This document shows, piece by piece, positions 1-11,943 of a DNA stretch of 64,000 nt. The position numbers were made by a program, and so were the translations under genes. The number at the start of each line of letters is the position of its first letter. Position 1 is the first letter of the stretch. The notes under the pieces were generated by a model. The model was not told the origin of the DNA. It did not search any database and was given only the letters and a program-made list of their open reading frames with translations. Source of the DNA: Pyropia yezoensis. Lineage: Eukaryota > Rhodophyta > Bangiophyceae > Bangiales > Bangiaceae. The stretch is from contig CM020619.1 in assembly GCA_009829735.1 (NCBI GenBank), positions 6,278,083 through 6,342,082 on the forward strand, read 5' to 3'.

Positions 1-255
1 CCACGGGACCAAGATGGGAGCCCAAATGGGAGGGGTTTGTTGTTCTACCTTGGCCGGCGGTGGATTCGCCACCGGCCCCCTCGTTATAAACCCTCGGAGA
101 CACTACTAACTACCCTCCACCCCAAGATGCAAGTCCCTCTGGTCATACGTAACTTATAGATACCGTGACCAGCTCGGACTCTCAAATTGAAAGTTAAGGA
201 TTAGAAGTAGCCCCCCTAATATTAGGGTCACAATACGGACAACCATATTGCTACA
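1..255 (-). repeat. A-family LTR, cut by window edge
   Basis: This is the first two thirds of an A-family LTR read on the minus strand. It begins TGTAGCAATATGG at 255 and runs off the left edge. The same sequence recurs at 2320, 47732, 49128 and 58485, and in a diverged form at 16840. It lies inside the antisense ORF of the A fragment at 256-2682, so it was inserted there. Whether it is a solo LTR or the end of a larger element cannot be told from this window. Confidence 0.85.
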
Positions 256-1734
256 CCACGCTTCTTGCCACCCAGGCGGGCGCAACAGAGTGTACACGGG
301 AGCACGACCGTTACCGGTCTGCAACGCGCACGTTATATCCGTGCGGAATGGGTCCGCCATGACACCATGGTTCCGACGCCAGCTGGAAGCTGACTTTAAG
401 CCACCCATGGTCGGGAAGGGCGGCGTCAGCCACAGATACGGGGGGTCCCCCGGGTAGTAGTCCAAACCGGGATACCGGTTGGTACCAGGCACAAGCTGCC
501 CGAAGGCCACAGGGGTCTGGGTAGCAGCCACCCCGCGGGCACCCGCAGGGTAATCCACCTCCCGCGGCAGCGCGGGGGCAACCAAGTCGCACACCCCAAA
601 AGCGGGGTGCAGAGTAGCCTCAGGCCGCCCGACCCGGGCGCGCCAGAGTTGAGCGTGCCGGTCGTCCGGCTGACTGAGTACCCAATGATGCTCGACGCGA
701 ACCGCGTCAGGCTGGGCAACCAGCCGAGCCAGCTCCCGCTCCCAACAGGGGTCCAACGAAACCGGACGGGAGGTACCTCCACGACGGCCCGGCGGGTGGA
801 AGTCCACCCGCATCCGACCGCCTGAGTCCATGGCTTCTTGCACCGTCAGGCTACGCACCCGAGCCACCAGCTCGGAGACCGACAACGGGGGGTGTCCCAC
901 CGCAGAGGCGGCACCGCCCCGCGCGGAAGCGGTACCGCCACCCGCAGAGGGGACGCCGCCACCGACCAGGCCAACGTGGCCGCCCAACGGGGCAACCCGG
1001 GCCGGCCCAGGAAGAAGCGCCGGCGCTGGCGGAAGCCCAACGGGTAGGTGCACCGGCGCCGGGGCACGGGGACGAGGAGGAAGAAGTAGGGCGGGCACCC
1101 GCCCGGAGTAGCTCCCGGAGTCAACCGCCATGCGGGAAGGAGCGTCTTGACCGCTCGACGCCCGCGGCACCGCGGGTAGGGTACCGGCGCCGGCACCACC
1201 CGTCGACGTCGCCCCCGCCTCGGAAGGGGAAGGCGCTTGGACAGCCTCCGGAGCCAAAGCACCGGCTGTGCGGACACCCGCACCGTCTTGACTCGCCGCA
1301 CCGGGTGTCGCACCGCCACCACCACCCACGTCAACGTCGGGATCGCCTGGAGGAGTCACCGTCCGGACACCCGGACGTCCTTTCCCAGCCGGAGTCGGCC
1401 GGGAATCGCCACTTCCGCCGTAGGGCGGGCCATCTTGGGGTAGCTGCGGCGAGCCGGCACCGGCACCAGGCTCCATCCGGGTAGCCGGAAGGGAAGGGGT
1501 AGAGGCAGCCACGCGCGGTTGACCGCCGGGCTGACCCCCGACCGACGGCACCGTCGTGCCGCTGCACACGGACGACAGTCCTCGGGTCGACACACGGACG
1601 GACGCCACAGGCTCGTCGTCTTCCGACGAGCTCGCCCCGTAACGCGCGGCGTCAGGACCGACAGGCGCGTCGTCCTCCATCTCCTCCCCGCTCAGGAGGT
1701 CTTCCTCCTCCCCAAGCACCTGGGGATAGGACAT
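256..1734 (-). pseudogene. Antisense ORF of A3 (truncated)
   Basis: A minus-strand frame starts at the ATG at 1734 and runs antisense to its host retrotransposon until it meets the inserted LTR. The N-terminus is acidic, followed by a long Pro/Ala/Gly-rich stretch. The second half aligns throughout with the A1 antisense protein, sharing blocks such as EHHW.LSQPDDRHAQLW, LPREVDYPA and KSASSWRRNHGVMAD. Around that last block the codons differ from A1 at several positions, but only synonymously (AAG TCA GCT TCC against AAG TCG GCG TCG). This suggests selection on the protein rather than on the opposite strand. I recognise no domain and assign no function. The ORF is incomplete here. Confidence 0.65.
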
Positions 1735-2302
1735 GATAACGGGTGGCAGAGTCCCCCGCGCCCACAAGCCGTCGACGGCTACGACCCGGTACGGTGGGAC
1801 CACCGGGACGAGCCAGGGAAGCGCGGGCACCCGCACTTATGACCACAAACAGCCACGAGAAGCGCCGCAGGCACGCGGGTCGACCCGCGCCAGCCGAGCT
1901 ACGAGGGCGCTCCACCCAGGCACCTGGACCGGAGCCACGCCCCCCCCACACAGGGTAGACAAGGGGGGTCGCCCCCAACCGCCCTTACTCAACGCGGGCA
2001 GCCCCCGCCCCCCACTCAATCGTCCACACGAGAGGGGCTCCCCCTACCACCAGACACCTGGTGGCGGATCCGCCTGCACCACCCCTCGGAAAGGGGGGTC
2101 GTGAACAGAAACCCGCATCGGGAATTTAACGGTCCGGAAAACGGATCGTGTGTGTACCACACAAAGGGGGGCACCCCCCTCAGACAACCTCGAAAAGGGG
2201 TGTCTGTCGCGACCGGGCGCAAAGCCCCACCCGACGGGTAAACGGTCACGCGACCCACTTACATTCGGTAACCCGAATGCAACTCGACCCGAGGACGGGC
2301 CG

Positions 2303-2319
2303 AATCTAAGGGGGGGATA
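2303..2319 (+). other. Polypurine tract of A3
   Basis: The run AATCTAAGGGGGGGATA lies directly before the TG of the LTR, and the same sequence precedes the A1 3' LTR at 58484. This is the normal plus-strand priming site of an LTR retrotransposon. It proves that the element runs in the plus direction although its long ORF is on the minus strand. Confidence 0.85.
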
Positions 2320-2682
2320 TGTAGCAATATGGTCGGCCATATTGTGACCCTAGTATTAGGGGGGCTACTTCTAATCCTTGGCTTTCAATTTGATAGTCCG
2401 TACTGGTCACGGTATCTATAAGTTACGTATGACCAGGGGGACTTGCATCTTGGGGTGGAGGGTAGTTAGTAGTGTCTCTGAGGGTTTATAACGAGGGGGC
2501 CGGCGGCGAATCCACCGCCGGCCAAGGTAGAACAACAAACCCCTCCCATTTGGGCTCCCATCTTGGTCCCGTGGCTTGCGCTCCAAGGACAGCAACCTTG
2601 GCCTCTCGGTGACGTTGGTGCCGATCCCCCTTGGTGAGTGATCCCTGATAGTGGACGTGCGACGGATTCCTATTGTGCTACA
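2320..2682 (+). repeat. 3' LTR of A3 (363 bp)
   Basis: It starts TGTAGCAATATGG and ends TTGTGCTACA, with short inverted ends TGTAG/CTACA. A TATA-like TTTATAA lies near the middle. It is the same length as the A1 LTRs and over 95% identical to them by eye. Confidence 0.9.
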
Positions 2683-4110
2683 GTCGTCCTCAAACAGGTC
2701 GGCAACCGCAAAGTCCGTCGCATCCCAGCTATCCCTCGAAACTCCACTCGCACCACCGGCCGAGCTGGTGGGGTCCCCCGTACCCGCTGTCGGCGTCCCA
2801 CCGGACGATGTCATGGATGGGCCGCCGGCGCTCCGGCCTACAGCTTCCGACTCAGCCACGCCTGTCCCCTCAGCCGCACTGGCGTACTCACCAGCGGGTC
2901 CGACGAGAGCAGCAGGCGGGGCAGAGCGCCTAGCCTTCGAGGCACACACTTGATCACCCGCCGATGCATCCATCGCCGCGGTGGGACCGACGTCCTGTTC
3001 CACATCGGAATCCTCGCCAGGCTCCTCGGTCCCTTCGTTCGCTCCGGCCGCCGCCCCAGCCCCCTCCCCAGCGCTCCCGTTGCCCGTGTCACCGCCACGA
3101 CAGTCCCCGTCCCTTTCCCCGCTGCTGCGGCCGCCGCCGCCGCCGACACCGCCGCAGCATCACCGGCTCCCGCGAGCGGCTCATTCCGGTTCCGCTGACC
3201 GACAGAATCTCCAGTGGGTACCCTATTCGGCTTGAAGACGATCTCGTAGCGGCCACCTTTCTTCTGGAACAACACCTTCCGGCAGTACGCAGTCCAAGTG
3301 ATCGTCTTCTTCCACGTCGCGTCCAAAAGGATGGGAAACTGGGCGTATACGACCACTCCACCAAAAGGCCACTTGGAGAACGGCTTCACACGCCAGAGCA
3401 CGAACGGGGGACGGACGACAGTTGCACGCTGCTCCTGCTCAATCAAGAGGGACGCTGCAACTTCGAGGATCTTGACATACTTTGCGGCCGCCTTGCGGTG
3501 ACGCAGCCTGAACATGGTTGGTACCACGGCCTGACTGGCCCCCCGCACTCGAGCCCCGCTTCGCCGGGGAGGTCGGCGGACGACCTCCTCGGGCAGGCCC
3601 TGCAGACGCCGCGGCAGGTGCCCCGCCATCAGAAGGGGCTGCCGCTGCGACACCCACTCTTTGTTGCCTCCGAGGAAACGAGTGTTGAGCAGCCGCCAGA
3701 CAAGAAAAGTCCGGGTCCGCGACGCGGATGTTGCTCCATGACCACTCAATCTTGTCGATGGTGGTACCGTCCCCCAGCGCGCCACGACTGGCCACCGACG
3801 TACAGCCCTTCGGCATGGAGTCCCCCACCGTTGTCAGCTGCACCACGGCTTCACTGATAGCTGCAACGTCAGTGGTGGACAGCCCCTTTGAACATAGCAC
3901 GCTGGTTGTCGGCGACCCTAGCGGGAGGGCGGAGCGCGGGGCGACATGGCGCGCCAGCCACGACCACTGCCTAGCATCAGGATTCAACGCCTTTTTCACC
4001 AGCTCCGCATTGACATCCGATGGTTGGTTGAGGATGTGCGTGCTCGACTGGAGGTTGTCCGACACACACGTGTTCAGTCATGAGCATCGATGGGCAGGGG
4101 ACGCAGACGA
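2683..4110 (-). other. Unrecognised minus-strand coding-like region
   Basis: Two overlapping minus-strand frames here have protein-like composition. One covers about 4065-3439 and contains hydrophobic and charged alternation around LVKKALNPDARQWSWLARHV. The other covers about 3530-3210, around KAAAKYVKILEVAASLLIEQ and KKGGRYEIVFKPNRVP, followed by an Ala run. From about 3003 to 2683 a Ser/Gly/Ala-rich acidic tail continues. I do not recognise a family, and the frame changes suggest decay or introns. It may be a host pseudogene, or the non-pol part of another retroelement, since integrase remnant C lies immediately upstream on the same strand. Confidence 0.3.
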
Positions 4111-4149
4111 TAAGTGAGCACCAAGGACAGTCAGCAATTAGATCGGTGA

Positions 4150-6035
4150 CCGAGGTAACACGTCGGATCCCAAGCATCCCAACGACTCGACGGAATTGAA
4201 CTGAGCTCAGCTGGGGCCCGTTGTCGGTCAGTAGTGTATCAGGTGGCCCTTAAGCTGCAACCCACGTATGCAGAAATGCCGAGACCACGGTCTCTGCGTC
4301 TTGGTTTGGAATGGGGACCACCAGGGTCAGCTTAGTGAACCTGTAAACAATGACCAACAGATATTCGTTCACGTTATCTGTCTCAGGTCGGGGTCCAAGC
4401 AGGTCCAAATAGACGTCCACAAAGGAGTCAGTCGCCGGGAAACGGCCGAGCAGATTGGTCCAGCGCCGGCCCTGAATCTTACCCTTAGCACATGAGGGAC
4501 AGTTTGAGAAAAAAGAGGCTTCGTCGGCCACCATAGTGTCCCAATAAAAACTCCGCCTCATGGATGCATGCATTCAGTTGACCACTGGGTGGCATTGTGT
4601 AGCCTCATGCCCTTCTTGGCCAGCTTGTGGGGCCTCTCGTACAGAAGGCACCGTCCACTGGTCCCGCAACGAATGTAGACCGCTTGAATCGACTGGGAGG
4701 CCAGCGTCACTCCCTTGGACAGGTACGGTGCGCTCGGGTCAAAGCGGATCGGGTTGCCCTTAACGGGTAGGGCCTTCTGTTCTTTACCTGACCACGCACG
4801 CTTGGCGAACGACATGGTCCCATTGTTCCAAACGACCGACCCTGTCCCGGGATAAATGGCCTTAACATGGGCCTTCTGGTAGTCCATTCCTAAGATCACC
4901 GGGACCGAAAGGGCCTTCAAGACCAGGAACTCGAACGCCATGGCCTTGTCGTTCACAATCACGGTCAGCTCCACGATCTCACGGGCCTTGAGCAGCTGTC
5001 CCGACGCATCACAAACGTGGGTACTCTTCGGGGCCCTGGCCGAGACCTCCCGCCACCCTTCTGGCAGGACGTCCTCGCGAACGACACTTTCCCCCGACTC
5101 GGTGTCCGGATCGCTGTCGTCTCTCTTGGGTCTTCCTGGTCCAACCAGATCCGAATGTCCACAGCAAAGTTTCTCTTACGCAGGACAAGCAGTGTTCCCT
5201 TGAATCCGAACGGCTTTTTCATGCCCAGTCGACGTTGGAGCCATGACTTGGCCCTTCGCGTCAGATGCGGGGAGCGTGAAGAGGGCTCAATCTGTTTCTT
5301 AGTAGGCAAAGTAGGTACTGGTACAATAGGGCCGTGAAAGATCTTCGACAAGCCCAAAGCAGAAGCAAACGAACAGGTACTATCTGGCCGATGGCGGAAA
5401 GGGGACCGCTTCGATCCTCTCCCCCTTACTCTTTTCCTGAAGGGCCGGAGTCCACGGGTCCAGTGGTCTCATTGTACCTCTGGTCCAGCTCATCATCTGA
5501 CTTGTTGATCCCGTCACAAAGTGCATGGACCATGGCAACCCGGACCTGGCGATGGAACCGTCTGTCCGCGCTGGCATGGGTCTCCGTAGTCTGGCTGCGA
5601 CCCCGTGTGGCCGAAAGGAGCATGTCACGGGCCTGAGTGACCGCCTGTCGCTGGGCCTCAAATAGAGTTTTGCATTGATGGGCTATGTGGCCCGACTCCC
5701 AGCACAGGTAGCATCTATAGGGCCTGCGACTGTCCATGGTGAGGATCCCAACGATCCGAGGGGTCTCAGAATAAAATGCTTGAGCCTGGCCCGCCTTTGT
5801 CTTCTCGATTTCCTTGTCGAGGGGCCCCTTGATGATCGTAGGCGGGGCCATGGGATTCACAGCCAGCAAGGCCGGGGGGTCCAGCGCCTTCTTCGGCTTC
5901 ATATCAGGGGGCCGTCGAAGTGGTGCCGTCACGGGGGCCTTGCTAGATGACCCCGTCGACTGGGCCATAGTGATCACGTCCCGGGCCGCCTTCTACTTCC
6001 CGGCCGTAAACGTGACCAGTTGTCGATAGGTTCTC
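4150..6035 (-). mobile_element. C: Ty3/gypsy fragment (gag end, protease, integrase)
   Basis: The minus-strand parts, in order, are the C-terminal gag with a CCHC zinc knuckle (CYLCWESGHIAHQC, near 5700), then a protease-like region at about 4970-4560 (LSVPVILGMDYQKAHVKA). The integrase zinc-binding end (FFSNCPSCAKGK) and core (LDLLGP, then TDNGPQ) follow at about 4570-4150. Reverse transcriptase and RNase H are absent, so a large internal deletion has occurred. No LTR was found. The sequence differs from A, B, D and E. It is a broken fossil with many breaks. Confidence 0.6.
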
Positions 6036-6545
6036 TTGGCCCCCCCCCCCCCACCCCTCCGCCGTCGCCGCTTGAACCTCTTTCCTCCGCCGCGCCGCCG
6101 CCGGGCAGGTGGCAGCGTCGCCGCAGCGGGGTCTCCCTTGCCCGTCCGGTGTCGCCCGCCGCCGCCGGGCGGCGGCTGACAACGCACCGTTGGGCGCGGA
6201 CGTCACGCGGGGCACACGGGCCGTGGGTGGCGTACCGTGGCTCGTTTGTCGCACCGCCCCCCCTTGACGGGGGGGGCGGCTGTGTATACATTTCCCTCTT
6301 GCCCGGGCGGCGGCCCTGGGGGCCCGCCCCCCCTGGCTGCGGTGGGGGGGGGGTCTGCCGGGGCGGCAGCCGCGCGCGCGTCGGGCATGGCGGCAGCGAG
6401 GTCGGGAAAAGGGGGGGGGGGGGGGGGAAGTGCGGGAGGGGGGCGGCGGCGGGAAGGGGGGGGACAAGAGAAGGGAGGGCGATACCAAAAAAAAAAAAAA
6501 AAAAGAAAGGGGGGGGGGGGTGGGGGGAGCTCAAAGAGACGAGCA
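6036..6545. repeat. Homopolymer and low-complexity joint
   Basis: This 510-base stretch is very GC-rich, with several runs of 8 to 14 G or C and an A run of about 18 at 6487-6504. Long open frames exist in several phases because of the skewed composition, but they encode only Pro, Gly, Arg and Ala and are not credible genes. It joins the minus-strand C fragment to the plus-strand B pol, so it marks a rearrangement breakpoint or an assembly seam. The G runs could form G-quadruplexes. Confidence 0.6.
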
Positions 6546-6559
6546 AGAGAGAGCAGTGA

Positions 6560-9500
6560 ATGGAACTCCAACCCCTAGGGGAATTGGAACATGGATGGCT
6601 CATCGACCTCGAAGGAGGATGGCTCTCCATCCGCGGTAGCGTGCGGCTGGGGACAGTGATAGGAGACCAGATCTTCTATGTGTCTTTTGGAGTGGTGGCC
6701 ATCATGAGTGTCCCGGTTATCCTGGGCAACTCGTTTGGGGATACCGAAGTGAAGACTATCTCCACTGAGGATCAGACAGTGACCCTAAAGACAGGCACGG
6801 TTATACCGATCCTGCGGGAGAAGCCGGAGGAGAACCCGGCTTCGGCTCGATGGACTCCCGTGTGTGCCTGTTTGCCAAGGCAATCGGGTAAGCTGTACCT
6901 GAATACGAAGGCCAAGCTCAAGCCTGGCACGGTGTCGTATGTGCCTGTCACAGGCACCTCACAAGGCCATGGACTGATTGAAGGACACCCAAAGGTGGCC
7001 TGTAACTACGGGATCCATGTGGCCAATGGCCCAGGAGAACTGGACAAGGGTAAACTCTATTATTTCCAAGTGATGAGTCCCCTCGATAAGGAGGTTCGGT
7101 TGAGGAAGGGGATAGTGATTGCGAATATCACCCCTTTCGAGGGACCCCTCCTCCAGGCAAAGCCTGAAGAGTTGGAAGCCTTGGCGGCACCTTGTACGGT
7201 TATGGAAGAACCCCATGCCCAAGTAGACATGGGTGAGGTTCCAAACGAACTGAGGGAAGAGCTCATGGGGCTGGTGGAGAAGTACAAGTCCCTATGGGAC
7301 GGGACGCTAGGCCTGATCAAGAATACGGTTCACCGAATTCACCTCAAGCCTGGGGCGACCCCGTTCGCCAAATACCCTACAAGGCAGGGCAGCGCCATGA
7401 CAAGATGGAGGAGGAGCAGGTGGAAAAAATGCGGAAGTTGGAGGTGATTGAGCCGGCCGTGGGCGAGTGGGCTAGTCCCATCGTGATTTTCCCCAAGGCG
7501 GATGGGACCCCCCGTTTCTGCATCGACTACCGGCGCCTTAACCTGGTGACGGTCAAAGACGCCTACCCCATCCCAAGGATGGTTCAGTGTTTGGACTCCC
7601 TGGGCGACGCCCAGGTATTCTCAACACTGGATTGTAACGCGGGGTATTGGCAAATTCCAATAGCCCCTGAGGATAAACTCCTCACAGCATTTACGTGCCA
7701 TGAGGGCACTTGGCAGTGTGTGCGCTTGCCCTTTGGGTTGTGCAATGCACCGCCTACCTTCCAACGAGCTATGGACATTATCCTGGCAGGTGTGAAGTGG
7801 CAGACCTGTTTGGTCTACCTAGATGACGTAATCGTCTTTTCACGCTCCCCAGCGGAGCATCTGGTCCACCTGGACCAAGTCCTTTACCTGCTGAAAAAAG
7901 CAGGGTTTCACTGAAGCCCTCGAAGTGCCACCTCTTCCAGAAGGGGGTGGAGTATCTCGGACATGTTATTCGTCCTGGACGAGTGGCCGTTAACCTGGCG
8001 ATACCCAGGGAGGGTGCCCACTACATTGTGGAGGTAGATGCCAGCTATGATCAGCTGGGCTGTGCGCTGGCGCAGCAGCATCCGGACGGGGAGTATCTCC
8101 CCGTGGGATATTTCAGTTGGGGGTTATCCCCTGCCGAGAAGAATTACTGCGCCACCGACATAGAGGCGGTGGGCGTAGTGTGGGCAGTAACCCACCTCCG
8201 CTCCTTTCTGGAGGGAACTGAGTTCCTAGTGAGGTGTGACCATTCGGCGCTCACCTCGGTGATGACGTCGAACAGCCCCAACAGGAGGCTGACTGCATGG
8301 CGCCTCCGCTTGTCGGAGTTCACATATCAGATCAGGCATAAGCCTGGTAAGGACCACAAGGTGGCCGATGCACTGTCCCGCCTCCCGACAAAGGGCTTGG
8401 ACACTACGCCGTTGTATGACCAGATCCCCGTCCTGGCCGTTACGACCAGGTCGGCGCAGGCTCCGACGGAAAGGAAACCCAAGGGGTTAGGCCAAATCAC
8501 TCTCAAAGAGTTGATTGATGCTCAAGCCGTTGATGATTTCTGCAAGAAGCACCTCTCGGAGGAGCGGCTGACCGCCCCGGAGGATGCCAAGTGGCAGAGG
8601 AGTGCGTTCTACTTCCTCAACGAGGACGGAGTACTCTGCCGCCGGTCCCTCTTGGGAGGGAATATCCAATGGGTGATTCCAGAGACACTCAAACAGCGTC
8701 TCCTAGAAACGTACCATGACTCACCTTTGGCGGGCCATCCTGGCTCAAGGCGCATATATCGTACCATTCGCCGAAGTCTTTATTGGCCCATCATGGTGGT
8801 GGATGTGTACGGGCACGTACACAGCTGCGCGGGGTGCGCCCATAATCGGGTAGGGGACGTTCGGCACACGTCGATTATGAAACTATTCCCCGCGACTGAA
8901 CTTTTCTAGTCGGTGGCGATGGACCTTTTGGGTCCCCTCCCCACCTCTGAGAATGGGTACACGACGATCCTAGTGATCTGTGACCGCTTCACGAAGCTGG
9001 TCAGGGCGATGACCCTAAAGGGTACGACCGCCTTGGAGGTGGCGTCAGCGTTTATCAAGCACTGGGTGGCTGCCTATGGCATTCCTGATTCCACCCTTAC
9101 GGACAACGGCCCGCAGTTTGCGGCTGTGTATTTTCAGGGTGGGACGGGGTTGCTGGGCATTGCCACTAACTATACGTCACCATATCATCCCCAGACCAAT
9201 GGTCAGGTGGAAAGGTATAACAAGATCGTTATGCGGCAACTCCGCACGTTTTTCGTCTGAGCACCAACAAGAATGGGATAGATATCTGTCCCTTCTGACC
9301 ACAGCGTAAAATACGCAATTGCATACGAGTACGGGGGTTGCCCCCCTTACTTTCGTCAGCCCGCGCCGGCTCGAGGCGGATAATATTGAGCGCCTGCCGC
9401 AGGTTCGACCAAAGGACGAACAGGAACCCAGCCCCGAATCGGTGGCTGTCCAATATGTACAGGATGTGCGAAAGCTAATCCCTGCGGTTCGGAAGAACCT

Positions 9501-10059
9501 GTCTAAGGCACAACTGGCCTACAAACGCGTGTTTGACGCGGGTGTAAAACGAAAGAATGAGGACCTCACCCAAGGTGACTGGGTCTTCGTGGAGTCGCAC
9601 GCTAAGCGCAAGACAAAGATGTCTAGCCCGGCACGGGGCCCGTATATGGTGTCGAGGGCCGATGGCCACCGGCTTCTTGTTGAAACCATGGACAGAAAGC
9701 AACTGCAAAGCGGTGATAATATCACGAAGGCTCCCCCTCCCAACGACGGGAGCCCCATCTGGCAGAGGGCACGGGAGGCCCGTGACGCTTTTAAGGCACG
9801 AGGCTCTGAGGATGCCCCTGGGCAGGACGTGTTCGAGAGAATAGTCGAGCATGTCTGGGTCGAGGGGGCCAAAGGCCCCGACTTGGATTTCCGGGTGCGG
9901 TGGTTTGGCCACGGCCCCGATGGGGACACTTGGCACCCACAGGCGGATATCCCTCGGGAACACCTCCGGTGGTATTGCCGCAGGAAGAGGATCCCCCTGG
10001 CGGGGTTGCAGCAGTCTAGCCGTCTGTTTCCATCTGAGGATTCGGAAGAGGAAGAGTAG
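6560..10059 (+). pseudogene. pol: B pol region (protease end, RT, RNase H, integrase, chromo-like)
   Basis: This is a Ty3/gypsy polyprotein region. The reverse transcriptase has FCIDYRRLN, LDCNAGYWQI and the catalytic YLDD near 7820. RNase H follows with VEVDASYDQLGCAL, AVGVVWAV and VADALSRLP. Integrase has a zinc-binding H..H..C..C stretch ending HSCAGC near 8835, then catalytic MDLLGPLP, TDNGPQF and PYHPQTNGQVERYN. The C-terminus near 9840-10000 resembles a chromodomain (RVRWFGHGPDGDTWHP). The order RT, RNase H, integrase identifies Ty3/gypsy. It is closest in this window to A pol, but clearly a separate family. It lies convergent to the antisense ORF that starts 26 bases further on. The region is broken in several places. 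Confidence 0.85.
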
Positions 10060-10084
10060 AGAAGGGGCTAATCCCCTTCTCTAG

Positions 10085-11943
10085 CTACATGTTCATCAAT
10101 GTGTACACCCAGACTAACTCAACTCCCCCAAGGGAGAGTGGGTGGCTACTCCACCCACCCCAACCTCTATCTGTCGTTGTCTCATAAGGAGACCGATAAT
10201 GACCGTATCCATAGGCCAGGCCGCAACTTCGAGGGTCCGCAGGCGCACTATGCCATTGGGCCGTCCCCGCCGCTTGACGGAGGGAGAATCTAGGAATAGC
10301 CATCTTCGTATCCGCGTTAGCGCGATCAGTCTCTCGCACTAGGCGCTCCCGGAGCGCCTCAACCGAAAGGAGAGGCAAGACCACTCCCGGGATGTCACGC
10401 CACTCCTCACGGGTGCACGTGATGACCGCCAACTCGTTGGCTAGACCCGTGTAGGCTCGACAAAGGGCCATCACGAGGGAGTCCGAGACCGCCCCCGAAA
10501 GAGGCCGCAAGGCCCCAAAGACGTGCTCTAAGGCCACCTCCGCTGTCTTCGCCAGGGGTACGGCATAGGGAGGGGTTCATTACCCTAATGGAAGTCAGGC
10601 ACCGGCTGGAGCACTAGGGTCGTCCGCCCTTGAGGCATCGGGACCATCTGTCCAGGGAAGTACCTCCCCGCTTGCGGAGGAGGAGGGCGAACCCGACCCG
10701 CATCCGGCGCTACCGCCGGTTGACTGGGGCTAGGCCCCGTCCCGTATAGCTCCTGGCTAAAGACGGGCAGAAGCGGCCCCTCCTCCTCAAGGCGGGGCTC
10801 CAGAGGAAGAACACGTTCCAGCGGGGACAACCCGCTCTCATAGGGGAAGTCCTCGTGACCGATCCCCTCGCGGAGTTGGAGTACCCCCTCGGGGGTCAAC
10901 TCCCGGCTACAACGCACCACCCCACGGGGGTGCTCGGTGGAACCAAGGAAGGAAGGTGTAGCCAAGCGGTGGACCTGTTCCACCAGGTTGAGAGCGGCCT
11001 CCAAAAGAGCCCCCATCTCCGGGTTACCCCGACACAACGCCGACGGCGTCAGCCGCCGGATGGCCTCCACCAGGGGCAACGGGATAAGCCACATGTGGCC
11101 TTGATAGCGGACGGCCCCCGCCAAGACGCAAGCCGTGGCCACCTTCCAACAAACGTAGAAGCTGGCCATCACCGCCGCATCGGCGGGGCCCTTGATCATG
11201 ACGCTCCCCCGAAGGGCGGGCACCTCACCAACACGCGCGGCCATGCCGCGCGGCACCTCAAACTCATCCCACCACTCGGGGGTGAGGGGGAAATACTTGA
11301 CCCGGTCGGAGACGGAGAAGACCTCTACCTCCTTCTGCTCCGCCGTGGCGATGACGCCATGTCGAACACGAAACCGCCGCTCCGCCACGGTGGGGCGCAA
11401 GAAGAAGCCAGGGTCGCCAGCCCGCGGTACGGGAGGCTAGCCAGGGTCATACTCCAGGCCCGCCTCGCGGGCCATCCCCACCGCCAAAGGCGGCCGATCG
11501 ACGACATCTTGTAGCCGCAGACACAGCTTCGACTCTTCCGCAAGACGGAGAAAGGGGTAGTCGGTAGCCTCGCCTAACGGGACCTCAAACAGGTCCGGGT
11601 AGAACAGGCGGAAGTTCCGCCTCACCTTGGCCATACGCCGCGGATCGATGGACGACCAACGCGTCGTGGGCAGACACGGTCGAGGGTGGGGGTACGGCCA
11701 CTCCTGGTTCAGGAGCGGCACATCCTCCCCAAAGGGGCCGGGGCCACGCTTGTGGGCTGGACGCGAGTACACCACCGGCACGGCGGCGGCGGAGCTTGAC
11801 CAGTTGCCCGAAGGCGCCGCACTGGCGGCAGAGGATGGAGGGGTCACCGCCGAGTTGACGGTGGAGCCCGCCATGGTCGTGTTGCCAGCCGCAGGGACGT
11901 CCACGATCTCGGTGTCGGCCGCCGAGGCCAAGGGAGAACCCAT
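10085..11943 (-). pseudogene. Antisense ORF of B
   Basis: This minus-strand coding region starts at the ATG at 11943 and ends 26 bases from the pol stop, antisense to the element that carries it. Its start is Ser/Ala/Thr-rich (MGSPLASAADTEIVDVPAAG). Folded-looking parts follow with many Leu, Val and Trp residues, for example DRVKYFPLTPEWWDEFEVPR and YQGHMWLIPLPLVEAIRR. It sits where A elements carry their antisense ORF. A short pattern (L.G......, then R.QG....P) recurs in both, so distant homology is possible but unproven. No known domain was recognised. The frame is interrupted in a small number of places. Confidence 0.6.

Larger units (their letters stand above)
256..2682 (+). mobile_element. 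A3: 3' end of an A-family Ty3/gypsy retrotransposon
   Basis: The fragment holds, in order, part of the antisense ORF, a spacer, a polypurine tract and the 3' LTR. All match the same parts of the fuller element A1 at 55524-58847. The sense direction is plus, set by the polypurine tract and the TG..CA LTR. Gag and pol are not present here. It is a broken fossil, interrupted by the LTR at 1-255 and otherwise fairly well kept. The base after the LTR starts GTCGT, and no matching target duplication is visible in the window. Confidence 0.8.

Noticed and set aside
1-2682. A 1-2682 element with inverted LTRs as its own two ends
   Set aside because: The left LTR lacks a primer site or polypurine tract beside it and interrupts the antisense ORF, so it is a separate insertion.
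6020-6640. Several overlapping 100-200 codon frames near the homopolymer joint
   Set aside because: They translate to runs of Gly, Pro, Arg and Lys caused by G, C and A tracts, with no protein-like order.
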